Positions 1 through 6,383 are shown, counted from the stretch's first letter. The stretch: DNA of 6,617 nt from an uncultured Clostridia bacterium (GCA_947623215.1 CANQGN010000079.1:1-6617), one strand, 5' to 3'. The notes: generated by a model from the letters alone, not told the origin. Made by a program: numbers and translations.

Positions 1-143
1 AAAGTCACGCTCCGCTCACCTGCTCGGTTGCAAGCGCCCTCGCGACGGTTCGCTGTCGCTACCAACTTTTTGCGGTTTCGCGCCTGCGGCGCGGTGGTTC
101 AGGGGGCTCTACTCGAAAGGCCAACAATCTTTTTACATTTTTT
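1..143. repeat. Non-coding region, probable dispersed intergenic repeat
   Basis: No credible gene is seen here. The stretch contains short perfect stems: GCGAC/GTCGC at 42-46 and 55-59, and CGCGCC-TGC-GGCGCG at 79-93. Read on the minus strand, one frame stays open for about 30 codons but has no start or Shine-Dalgarno site. From memory, similar stem-rich segments recur between genes in Faecalibacterium/Gemmiger-type genomes and give rise to spurious short proteins; this was not checked. The left end is cut by the window edge, so its full extent is unknown. Confidence 0.4.
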
Positions 144-180
144 CGCCGTCAAAGCAAGCCGTTTTGCTCCGGCGTTTTTT
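144..180 (+). terminator. Intrinsic terminator for rightward transcription
   Basis: CGCCG (144-148) pairs with CGGCG (170-174). An inner stem AGCAA/TTGCT (153-157 with 164-168) lies inside, separated by a small internal loop, and a run of six T follows at 175-180. The T run is on the plus strand only; on the minus strand the hairpin is followed by A residues. It should therefore stop transcription entering from the left and is not a standard terminator for patB, whose stop codon (179-181) it touches. This suggests a convergent plus-strand gene beyond the left edge. Confidence 0.65.
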
Positions 181-1348
181 AGCCTTCTTCCCGAAAGCTT
201 GCAAGGCCGGCGGCGAGGCGGGTGAGGCCGTCCTGCAGGCGGCTGCGGGGGCAGGCGATATTCAGCCGCAAAAAGCCCTCTCCCCCACTGCCGTACTGGC
301 TGCCGTTTGATACCACCAGCCCCGTAGACTGCCGCAAGTGCTGCGCGAGCAGCCCGTCGTTTTTGGTGTAATCGTGGGCGTTCAGCCACACCAGGTAAGT
401 CGCTTCCCCGTGGGTGACCCGCAGACGGGGAATTTCGGTTTTACAGAATTCCTCCGTTAACCGGCGGTTTTCGGCCAAATACTCCCGCAGCTCGTCCAGC
501 CAGTCCGCCCCGCCGGTAAAGGCGGCCACGGCGGCGGCCACGGCAAAGGCGTTGGGTTCCGCCACCTCGTCGGTATTAAGCGCCCGCACCATGCGGCGGC
601 GAAGCGACTGCTCCGGCACCGCCACGGCGGCGGTTTGCAGCCCCGCCAAATTAAAGGTTTTGGTGGGGGCAAGGCAGGTTACGCTCACCGCCCGGCAATC
701 GTCTGATACCGAGGCAAAGGGGGTATACGAAACCCCCGGCAGGGTTAAATCGCAATGAATTTCATCTGCCAGCACGGTTACGTTGTGCCGTCTGGCAAGC
801 TGCCCCACGGCGGCGAGGGTTTCCGCGTCCCAGCAATTGCCGGTAGGGTTGTGGGGATTGCAAAGCAGCATAAGCGCCACGCGCGGGTCGGCCAAGCGGC
901 GTTCCAGCTCCTCTAAATCCATTTCGTAGCGGCCTTTTTTTACCCGCAGAGGGCATTGCAGCGGGCGGCGGCCGTTGTTTAATATACTGTTAAAGAAAAT
1001 ATTATAAACCGGCGTTTGCACCAGCACCAGGTCGCCCGGGGCGGTGAGCTTGCGCACGGCAGATGAAATAGCCGGTACCACGCCGGTGCAAAAGGTCAGC
1101 CATTCCGGCTGCATTTGCCAGCCGTGGCGGCTTTGCCACCAGTCGCAATAAGCCTGCCCCCAGGCGGGCGGCACCACCTGGTAGCCAAACACCTCCTGCC
1201 GCAGGCAGTCTTGCAGCGCCTCCGCCACCACGGGGGGCGCGGCAAAGTCCATATCTGCCACCCACATGGGCAGCTCGTTTTCGGCGATGTGCCATTTGAG
1301 CGAATTCGTATGGCGGCGGTCAATCAGCCGGTCAAAATCGTAAGGCAT
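179..1348 (-). CDS. patB: PatB/MalY-family PLP-dependent C-S lyase (cystathionine beta-lyase type)
   Basis: This 389-residue cytosolic enzyme is a fold-type I aminotransferase-family protein of the MalY/PatB group. Characterised members cleave the C-S bond of cystathionine or cysteine conjugates, giving a thiol (such as homocysteine), pyruvate and ammonia. Visible landmarks are the N-terminal WVADMDF (29-35) typical of the group, NPHNPTG (164-170) with the cofactor-contacting Asn167, ADEIH (194-198) with Asp195 expected to bind the pyridine nitrogen, APTKTFNLAGLQ (227-238) with Schiff-base Lys230, and Arg361 in LRLN as the expected substrate-carboxylate anchor. Length is normal for the family and no key residue is missing. 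The ATG has AAAGGA (1358-1363) nine bases upstream. The gene follows the DUF3737 gene by 27 bases and has no promoter of its own that I can see, so the two are probably co-transcribed. Family is secure; the exact substrate is not. Confidence 0.93.
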   Translation of the reverse strand: MPYDFDRLIDRRHTNSLKWHIAENELPMWVADMDFAAPPVVAEALQDCLRQEVFGYQVVPPAWGQAYCDWWQSRHGWQMQPEWLTFCTGVVPAISSAVRKLTAPGDLVLVQTPVYNIFFNSILNNGRRPLQCPLRVKKGRYEMDLEELERRLADPRVALMLLCNPHNPTGNCWDAETLAAVGQLARRHNVTVLADEIHCDLTLPGVSYTPFASVSDDCRAVSVTCLAPTKTFNLAGLQTAAVAVPEQSLRRRMVRALNTDEVAEPNAFAVAAAVAAFTGGADWLDELREYLAENRRLTEEFCKTEIPRLRVTHGEATYLVWLNAHDYTKNDGLLAQHLRQSTGLVVSNGSQYGSGGEGFLRLNIACPRSRLQDGLTRLAAGLASFREEG

Positions 1349-1375
1349 AGCGGGCCGTCCTTTCTCTCCCGGCGG

Positions 1376-2227
1376 TTAGTCGGCGCCACCCTCGCGGCAG
1401 ACAATGCGGGTTTTGGCGGGGTCTACCCGGTCGGGCTCGATGATTAACTCGCCAATGGAGTCGGCGGTAATTTCTCCGGCGGTGGGGTTGAGCACGCTGT
1501 CTATATGGCCGGTAATTTGCGCGTCTACGGTAGAGTACTCAAAGGCCAGCGTGGTGTTGAGCAGGCGGCAGTCGCGCATCGTCAGCCGGTCGATGTAGCA
1601 CAACCCCTGCAAACTCTCTATGGTGCAGTTAATGAGGGTAAGATTTTTGGCGTTCCAGCCCAGATATTCGCCGCAAATGATACTGTCGCGCACGGTAACG
1701 TTTTCGCTGTTCCAAAAGGCGTCTTTTGAGAGCAGGTGAGAGTTGCGAATCTCCACGTTTTTGGCGCCGTCAAATGAATAATTGCCGTAAAGGGTTAGGT
1801 GGTCTACGGTCATATTCTCGCTGTTCATGGCAAAGTAATCGCCCCGGGCGGTAACCTCGTTTAAGGTTACGTCGCGGCAGCTCCACAGCGTTTCGGCGGC
1901 GTCGGCAAACGACACCCGCTGCAAGTTCACCCCCCGGCAGCGGCGGAAGTTTTTGGGTGCTTCTACCGCGCAGTCGGTAAGCGAAACATCGTTTGTATAC
2001 CACACCCCCGCCCGCGCCATGGTAAACCAGGTGCAGCGGCGGGCGGTTACGTTTTCGGCGTACCACAGGGGGTACTTCCACTGGAAGAGGCAGCCCGTGA
2101 GCGCTACGTTGCGGCTTTCTTTTAAGGGCGACTCCCCTTCTTTAAAAATGGTATTGCAAATCCGGCAGTCCTGCGCGCCAAAGAGCGGGCGCTCGCCGGT
2201 AAAGACTTCTCCGGCTATTTCTTTCAT
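1376..2227 (-). CDS. DUF3737 family protein, right-handed beta-helix
   Basis: This 283-residue protein resembles the DUF3737 family, which has no established function. About ten degenerate rungs of roughly 20 residues run through it, each with a small residue, Asn or Asp, then a hydrophobic/Thr alternation and often Cys or Ser. Examples are SRNVALTGC (38-46), AENVTARRC (57-65), SENMTV (136-141), AKNVEIRNS (155-163), SENVTVRDS (174-182) and AKNLTLINC (193-201). This pattern fits a right-handed beta-helix like those of polysaccharide-acting and pentapeptide-like proteins. There is no signal peptide or membrane segment, so it is probably cytosolic. The ATG is preceded by a weak AAAGGG site (2238-2243), ten bases away. 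It is first in a probable operon with patB, driven by the promoter at 2263-2291. A role beside a sulfur-amino-acid lyase is suggested only by position. Confidence 0.85.
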   Translation of the reverse strand: MKEIAGEVFTGERPLFGAQDCRICNTIFKEGESPLKESRNVALTGCLFQWKYPLWYAENVTARRCTWFTMARAGVWYTNDVSLTDCAVEAPKNFRRCRGVNLQRVSFADAAETLWSCRDVTLNEVTARGDYFAMNSENMTVDHLTLYGNYSFDGAKNVEIRNSHLLSKDAFWNSENVTVRDSIICGEYLGWNAKNLTLINCTIESLQGLCYIDRLTMRDCRLLNTTLAFEYSTVDAQITGHIDSVLNPTAGEITADSIGELIIEPDRVDPAKTRIVCREGGAD

Positions 2228-2252
2228 TTTTTTATGGCCCTTTCGTAGAATA

Positions 2253-2269
2253 GTATAAAATCATTATAC
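2253..2269. repeat. Inverted repeat over the -10 element, candidate operator
   Basis: GTATAA (2253-2258) and TTATAC (2264-2269) form a perfect 6-base dyad around a 5-base spacer. It covers the TATAAT box of the DUF3737-patB promoter and the predicted start point. The position is where a repressor would block transcription. AT-rich arms that include the -10 box can arise by chance, so confidence is low. Confidence 0.3.
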
Positions 2270-2291
2270 ACCCGTTTGCCAAAAAAAGCAA
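2263..2291 (-). promoter_or_regulatory. Sigma-A promoter of the DUF3737-patB operon
   Basis: On the minus strand a perfect TATAAT (2263-2268) lies 17 bases downstream of TTGCTT (2286-2291), which keeps the TTG of the consensus -35. Transcription should begin near 2256, leaving a leader of about 30 bases before the ATG at 2227. The -35 overlaps the T run of the preceding gene's terminator and lies just past the MATE stop codon. Confidence 0.7.
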
Positions 2292-2311
2292 CGGTTACAA
2301 CCGGGGTTTGC
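2281..2311 (-). terminator. Probable compact terminator after the MATE gene
   Basis: On the minus strand GCAA and CGGT pair with ACCG and TTGC around a TGTA loop, giving eight base pairs with a 4-base bulge (ACCC) on the left arm, followed by seven T (2287 to 2281). The MATE stop codon (2295-2297) starts inside the loop and ends in the right arm. The bulged short stem makes it a modest terminator, but the T run is strong. Confidence 0.5.
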
Positions 2312-3656
2312 GAAAAAGCGAGTGAAGAACCAAAAGCGAGGCGGCGGCCAGCACCGTTTCGGCCGCCAGCTGGGCGTAGGCCAGCCCGTAAAGCGGAAAA
2401 AGGCGGTTTAAGAGGAAGAGCGCCGGGATTTCGAGCACGATTTTGCGCAGCAGGGCAAAAAACAGGGCGTTTTTGCCCATGCCGCAGGCCTGAAAGACCC
2501 CCACGCCCAAAAAGTCTAAACACAAAAAGGGGAGCGAAAACGACATCCCCCGCAGCAGCGGCGCGGCAATGGCCACAACCGTAGCGTCGCGCATAAACAG
2601 CGCGCTTAACGGCGCGGCAAAGGCGTAAAGCAGGGCGGTAACCGCCAGCATAAAGCCGGTCATCATGCGGCCGGCCAACAGCACCGCCCGCTTCATGCGG
2701 GGGCGGTTGCCAGAGGCGAAGGTGTAGCCCACCAGTGGCATAATGCCCTGCGAAAAGCCCAGCGCCACCTGCACCGGCACCATGCTTACCTTGTGGGCTA
2801 TGCCCATGGCGGCCACGGCGGCGGGGCCGAAAGCGGCGGTAAAGCGGTTGAGCACCGTCATGCCCGTTACGTTGAGCAAATTTTGCACGGCGGCGGGCAC
2901 CCCCACGGCGCAAACGCCCCGCAGTACCCGCCCGCAGCGGGCAAGGCGGCGGGGGTTTAGGCTAATAAAAGTTTTGCCCCGGCGGCGGGCGAGCAATAAG
3001 AAGAAGTAGAGGCAGGCCGCGGTGTTAGAAAGCAGCGTGGCAAGCCCCGCCCCGGCCGCCCCCATGCCGAAGCCGCCGGGCAAAATAAAGAGCGGGTCGA
3101 GCGCGATGTTGAGAAAACAGCCGCTCATGGTGCCGATGCTGGCGTGCAGCGAGGCCCCCTCTGCCCGCACAAAGTAGGCCAGCACCACGTTGATTATAGA
3201 AGGCACCGCCCCCAGCGCCACGGTGTAAAACAAATAGTCCGCCGTACCGGCGCGGGTGGCCTCGTTTGCCCCCAGCAGCCCCAAAAAGGGGCGGCGAAAG
3301 GCAAGGTAAAGCAGCGAAAAGGCGGCGGCGCAGAAAGCCGCGCTGTAAAAGCCCACGGCGGCGCTTGTGCGCACCTCATCCTGCGCTCCGCGGCCGAGCG
3401 CCCGGCTCATCATACTGGAGGCCCCCACGCCAAACAGATTATTCACCGCGTTAAAGGCCAGCAGCACCGGGGCGGCCAGCGTTACGGCGGCGTTTTGCAC
3501 CGGGTCGCCAAGCAGCCCCACAAAGCAAGTGTCTGCCAAACTGTAGAGGACCATTACCAGCGAGCTTGCCACCGTGGGTAATGACAGGGTAAGCACCGCG
3601 CGGGGCAGCGGCATTCCCTCAAACACCTGCGGGGTGGGTTGGTTGTTCACCGCCAA
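2295..3656 (-). CDS. MATE family efflux transporter (DinF/MepA-like)
   Basis: This 453-residue integral membrane protein has about twelve hydrophobic segments in two similar halves, as expected for multidrug and toxic compound extrusion antiporters that use a sodium or proton gradient to export organic cations, drugs or metabolites. Family-type motifs are LPTVASSLVMVLYSLADT near 26-43, GVGASSMMSRALGRG (76-90), LDPLFI (186-191), FSQGIMPLVGYTFASGN (301-317) and CGMGKNALFFALLRKI (391-406). Length is normal. The start is a TTG: the AGGAG at 3666-3670 lies nine bases upstream, a correct spacing, while the GTG two codons later and the ATG at codon 15 are badly spaced. No clear promoter lies between it and the dockerin gene upstream, whose terminator is in the 114-base gap, so expression may rely on readthrough or a weak promoter. 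The substrate cannot be told from sequence. Confidence 0.92.
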   Translation of the reverse strand: MAVNNQPTPQVFEGMPLPRAVLTLSLPTVASSLVMVLYSLADTCFVGLLGDPVQNAAVTLAAPVLLAFNAVNNLFGVGASSMMSRALGRGAQDEVRTSAAVGFYSAAFCAAAFSLLYLAFRRPFLGLLGANEATRAGTADYLFYTVALGAVPSIINVVLAYFVRAEGASLHASIGTMSGCFLNIALDPLFILPGGFGMGAAGAGLATLLSNTAACLYFFLLLARRRGKTFISLNPRRLARCGRVLRGVCAVGVPAAVQNLLNVTGMTVLNRFTAAFGPAAVAAMGIAHKVSMVPVQVALGFSQGIMPLVGYTFASGNRPRMKRAVLLAGRMMTGFMLAVTALLYAFAAPLSALFMRDATVVAIAAPLLRGMSFSLPFLCLDFLGVGVFQACGMGKNALFFALLRKIVLEIPALFLLNRLFPLYGLAYAQLAAETVLAAASLLVLHSLFRKPRL

Positions 3657-3665
3657 ACAAACTCT

Positions 3666-3670
3666 CTCCT
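3666..3670 (-). promoter_or_regulatory. Ribosome binding site fixing a TTG start
   Basis: AGGAG on the minus strand, within AAAGGAGA, lies nine bases before the TTG at 3654-3656. The next in-frame candidates, GTG at codon 3 and ATG at codon 15, would be 15 and about 51 bases away. This supports TTG as the initiation codon of the MATE gene. Confidence 0.65.
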
Positions 3671-3684
3671 TTGCACACCAAATC

Positions 3685-3701
3685 GCCCGGCCCTGCCGGG
3701 C
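3685..3701. repeat. GC-rich perfect hairpin in the MATE leader
   Basis: GCCCGGC (3685-3691) and GCCGGGC (3695-3701) form a perfect 7-base stem with a 3-base loop. On the minus strand it lies immediately after the T run of the dockerin-gene terminator and about 15 bases before the MATE Shine-Dalgarno site. It has no T run of its own on either strand, so it is not a simple second terminator. It may stabilise the 3' end, mark processing, or be an operator. Confidence 0.4.
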
Positions 3702-3740
3702 AAAAAGAGGGACGGAACCCGCAAAACGGGCCCCGTCTCT
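3702..3740 (-). terminator. Intrinsic terminator of the dockerin-protein gene
   Basis: On the minus strand a 14-position stem (3727-3740 with 3708-3721), with one A-C mismatch and two G-T pairs, closes a TTTTG loop. It is followed by CTTTTTG, with the five-T run at 3706 to 3702. It begins about 30 bases after the stop codon at 3771. Confidence 0.75.
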
Positions 3741-3770
3741 CTGTTTGTTTTTTGCTTTTCAGCCGGAAAA

Positions 3771-3872
3771 TTAGAAGCAGGCGGGTTTGCCCACGGCCTT
3801 TTTCAAAATCTCCAGCGCGTCCGCAGCGTTAATGCCGGCGTCTTTGTTTACGTTGGCGGCGGCCTGCTGCTG
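3771..3872 (-). repeat. Dockerin 3' end repeated at 6516-6617
   Basis: The last 102 bases of this gene align without gaps to the last 102 bases of the upstream neighbour at 6516-6617. I count 16 mismatches by hand, about 84 percent identity. Most encoded differences fall in the first few residues; the rest of the second calcium loop and C-terminal helix is almost unchanged. This indicates gene duplication or conversion between adjacent dockerin genes. Confidence 0.8.
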
Positions 3873-6281
3873 CTCGGTAAAGTCTACCTTGTGCACGGCA
3901 AAGCGCAGCACTTCCAGCGCGTCTACGGCGTCCACTTTGCCGTCGTTGTTTACGTCGCCCAGCTTCACGGCCAGCGCGTCTTCCAGCGCTTTTACCGCGG
4001 CGTCCAGCTTGTCTTTGTTGGTTACCAGCGCTTTTTGGGCGTCGGTCAGCTTGTCAAAGTTGGCTTTCGCGGCCTCAATGGCCTCTTTGTCCGCAGCCGT
4101 TACCTTGTCGGCGGCCGGCAGAGCTTCAATTTCGGCTACCACAGCCTCGGCGGCCAGCAGGTTTTCCAGCGCGGCGGTCGCGGCGGTGAGTTTGTCGGCA
4201 TTTTCTACCAGCTCTTTGCCGGCGTTGGTCAGTTCGCCATAAGCGGCGGCGGCGGCCTCAATAGCCTCTTTGTCCGCAGCCGTTACCTTGTCGGCCTCCG
4301 GCAGTTTTTCAATGGCTTCCACAACGGCCTTGGCGCCCTGGTAGTCGGCAAGAGCTTTCTCTTTGTCTGCCAGGGTAGAAAGACCGGAAACCATGTACCG
4401 CTGGTCGTCCGTTAAGGCGTTGGCAGCGGCGCGGGCGGCGGCAATGGCGGTGGCCGCTTCTTCCAGATTATCAAAGCTGATTTCGGGCAGAGCGGCAATT
4501 AAGTCTTCAACCTTTTTGGCCTCTTTGGCGTTGGCCAAAGCAGCCTCGGCATTGGTGAGCTTGTCGGTAACCGTTACCAGCGCCTGCTGGGCCTCGGTCA
4601 GCTCGTCAAAGGCCTTGCGGGCCTCGGTAATGGCGGCCTCTGCCTCTTCAATATTGGCGGTCGAAACGGTAGGAATGGCGTTGATTTTCTCTTCTACCGG
4701 CGCGGCGGCCTTGGCGTCGTTAATGCTGTTTTGCAGCTCGGCCAGCTTGCCGTAGTTGGTTACCTGGGGCTGCTGCTCTTTCGTTAAGGCCTGGTAGGCT
4801 TCTTCGGCTTCGGCAATTAAGGCTTCTACTTCGTCTACGTTAGAAGCGTTCACCGCCGGAATGGCCTCAATCATTTCCATTACTTTGGTCACAGCCATAA
4901 TGGTAACGGCCTCTTCGTCCAGCAGGCGCACGTTGTCAATACCAATGCGCGGGCGGTCGCCGGTTACTTTAATGGGCTGGGTTTCGGAATTGTCAAGGTC
5001 AAAGCGAATGGCGCGAATGTTGCGCAGTTTAAAGTCGCCTTGCAAAGCGGTTTCGGGAATGGGGAAGACAATGGTGTTCCAGCCCGGCTTCATGGCAAGC
5101 AGGGCCTCGCGGGTGGACTGGTCGGTAATCCAGCCGCCGTCTACCGAATCCCACGAAGTGGCGGAACCAAGACCGGCGTACTGCTCGGGCAGGTCGGTCA
5201 GCTCTACGTCTTCCAGGTAAATATCCATGCAAATGTACTTGGCGCCGATTTTGCCGAGGTTAATGCCGTCGTAATGCAGGGTATCGTCCGGGTCGGCGGG
5301 CAGAGAAGACTCGTCCAATCCAGTCGAAGGCTCAGCCAGCGCCGCTTTGGTAAGCACGCGCATACTCATGTTGGCTTTTTCGGTATCGCCAACGTCTAAC
5401 ACCGTTTTAAAGGCAGAAATGGCGGAACCTTCGCCCTCGGTTTTCTCGTTAAAGGTGGTGCCCGAAACGCCGGCCAAATTCACGTGGGCGGTAATGCCCC
5501 AGGGGGTGTCGTTGTGGCGCAGCAGGGCGTTCATGCCGTTGGGGCCTAAAATTTCAAACCCAATGCAGTTTTTGGGCTTGTACGACCAGGATTTGGTGTT
5601 TTCGTGCGGCTTGCCCTCGCCGTCTACCTGCCACATGTGCTTGGTGTAAACGCCGCGGCCAACTCCGCCATCCCATGCGTTTACGCCGCCGGTTTTAATT
5701 AAGCAGGTGTTGCCGGGTACGCGGTAGTCTAACCACAAAACAACGGCGTATACCTTGCCTACTTCTACCGTTAAATCCTGCGCAAAGTCAAATTCATACC
5801 AGAAATAACCGTTGCCGCGGGAATAAACGGGGTATTGCAGGGCGGTGCCGATGAGCTTGCCGGTGGGGGCGAAGCCGGTGTTGTTTTTGTTGACGAATTC
5901 CCCTACTTTTTCAACCTCACGGATTTCCACGTGGGGAATCATCCACTGGCCGGTCAGCAGCAGCTGCAGCTTTACGCCGCCGATTTTGTCGGTAGCGGGC
6001 GAAAATTCCTGCGCAATGTAGCGGGAATTTTGCTGTAAGCCGCCATTACCGGCCGGGCCGCTTGTCCAGAGTTCCGGGTCGGTTTCGGCAGATTCATTTT
6101 CGCAGCCGACAGCCCAGGTAGAGCTGGTGCCCACCCCAACCTGGTCAAATTTGGTAAAGGGTTTTTCCCCTTTGGACTCGGTTAACACTTCTTCGTCTGC
6201 AAAAGCAACGCAGGTCATCATAGACAGCGCTACCAGCAGAGCGAGCAAACCGGCCAAAGAACGTTTGACGAGTTTTTGCAT
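3771..6281 (-). CDS. Secreted modular protein with helical repeats and C-terminal type I dockerin
   Basis: This 836-residue protein appears built to be secreted and docked onto a cohesin-bearing partner. Residues 1-28 are a signal peptide (basic start, hydrophobic core, cleavage expected after AFA at 26-28). Residues about 41-250 look like a beta-sandwich similar to choice-of-anchor/DUF4082-type regions (IAQEFSPATDKIGGVKLQLL, YFWYEFDF). Residues about 262-455 resemble a jelly-roll carbohydrate-binding-like domain (GAKYICMDIYLE, KPGWNTIVFPIP, PRIGIDNVRLLD). Residues 464-771 are five helical FIVAR-like repeats with the LTxxQxxLV pattern. Residues 773-836 are a dockerin with loops DVNNDGKVDAVD (776-787) and NVNKDAGINAAD (810-821). 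No catalytic domain is recognised. I chose the ATG at 6281 because GGAGGA (6291-6296) precedes it and a signal peptide follows. The gene has its own promoter and terminator. Ligand and partner are unknown. Confidence 0.88.
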   Translation of the reverse strand: MQKLVKRSLAGLLALLVALSMMTCVAFADEEVLTESKGEKPFTKFDQVGVGTSSTWAVGCENESAETDPELWTSGPAGNGGLQQNSRYIAQEFSPATDKIGGVKLQLLLTGQWMIPHVEIREVEKVGEFVNKNNTGFAPTGKLIGTALQYPVYSRGNGYFWYEFDFAQDLTVEVGKVYAVVLWLDYRVPGNTCLIKTGGVNAWDGGVGRGVYTKHMWQVDGEGKPHENTKSWSYKPKNCIGFEILGPNGMNALLRHNDTPWGITAHVNLAGVSGTTFNEKTEGEGSAISAFKTVLDVGDTEKANMSMRVLTKAALAEPSTGLDESSLPADPDDTLHYDGINLGKIGAKYICMDIYLEDVELTDLPEQYAGLGSATSWDSVDGGWITDQSTREALLAMKPGWNTIVFPIPETALQGDFKLRNIRAIRFDLDNSETQPIKVTGDRPRIGIDNVRLLDEEAVTIMAVTKVMEMIEAIPAVNASNVDEVEALIAEAEEAYQALTKEQQPQVTNYGKLAELQNSINDAKAAAPVEEKINAIPTVSTANIEEAEAAITEARKAFDELTEAQQALVTVTDKLTNAEAALANAKEAKKVEDLIAALPEISFDNLEEAATAIAAARAAANALTDDQRYMVSGLSTLADKEKALADYQGAKAVVEAIEKLPEADKVTAADKEAIEAAAAAYGELTNAGKELVENADKLTAATAALENLLAAEAVVAEIEALPAADKVTAADKEAIEAAKANFDKLTDAQKALVTNKDKLDAAVKALEDALAVKLGDVNNDGKVDAVDALEVLRFAVHKVDFTEQQQAAANVNKDAGINAADALEILKKAVGKPACF
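3969..4892 (-). repeat. Five tandem repeats encoding a helical stalk
   Basis: The coding sequence contains five units of 60-63 codons, encoding residues about 464-526, 527-588, 589-650, 651-711 and 712-771. Each starts with a helix ending in AIP, ALP or KLP, has a middle helix rich in Ala and Glu, then an LTxxQxxLV-type turn and a last helix. The last two units are closest: a 42-base block at 4071-4112 recurs at 4254-4295 with one mismatch, exactly 183 bases (61 codons) apart. This suggests a recent duplication of one unit. Confidence 0.85.
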
Positions 6282-6290
6282 GTTCCTAAT

Positions 6291-6296
6291 TCCTCC
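6291..6296 (-). promoter_or_regulatory. Ribosome binding site fixing the start of the dockerin protein
   Basis: GGAGGA on the minus strand lies nine bases before the ATG at 6279-6281. An in-frame ATG at 6395 would lie upstream of the promoter's predicted start point and add 38 residues unlike a secretion signal, so the shorter start is preferred. Confidence 0.85.
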
Positions 6297-6302
6297 ATAT
6301 TG

Positions 6303-6327
6303 TTGTGATATGAAGCGTACTTCACAA
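6303..6327. repeat. Inverted repeat at the predicted transcription start
   Basis: TTGTGA (6303-6308) and TCACAA (6322-6327) are perfect inverted arms 13 bases apart, with a nested TGAAG-CGTA-CTTCA hairpin at 6311-6324. The predicted start point near 6326 falls within the dyad. It could be a repressor site or a 5' stem-loop protecting the mRNA. The arm spacing differs from that of a CRP site. Confidence 0.45.
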
Positions 6328-6332
6328 GGGGC

Positions 6333-6361
6333 ATTATAGCATACAACCCGGCGGGTGTCAA
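6333..6361 (-). promoter_or_regulatory. Perfect-consensus sigma-A promoter of the dockerin-protein gene
   Basis: On the minus strand TTGACA (6356-6361) and TATAAT (6333-6338) both match consensus exactly, with a 17-base spacer and a TG one base before the -10 (extended -10). Transcription should start near 6326, giving a leader of about 45 bases. The sequence just upstream is AT-rich. This predicts strong transcription unless repressed. Confidence 0.9.
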
Positions 6362-6383
6362 TTGATAAGTTACAAGAAAAAGA

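Noticed and set aside
144..180. Terminator for patB
   Set aside because: On the minus strand the hairpin is followed by A residues, not T; the T run supports only rightward termination.
28..225. Plus-strand open frame of 65 codons at the left edge
   Set aside because: It crosses a terminator hairpin and runs into the patB coding end; no ribosome site and no recognisable protein character.
3573..3614. ATG at codon 15 as the MATE start
   Set aside because: The purine-rich stretch is almost directly against the ATG, while the TTG at 3654-3656 has a well-spaced AGGAG.
4071..4295. Repeated 42-base blocks as a possible CRISPR array
   Set aside because: There are only two copies, in phase with a protein repeat of 61 codons, inside a clear coding sequence.
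3639..4415. Plus-strand open frames of up to about 258 codons opposite the repeat region
   Set aside because: They mirror the Ala/Glu-rich helical repeats, are repetitive and low in complexity, and have no promoter or ribosome site.
6198..6281. Lipoprotein signal at the Cys in MMTC
   Set aside because: The residues before Cys24 do not fit a lipobox, and an ordinary AFA cleavage site follows directly.
6303..6327. CRP/FNR-type operator
   Set aside because: The arms resemble TGTGA/TCACA, but the spacing is 13 bases rather than about 6, and such sites are not expected from a CRP regulon in Clostridia.
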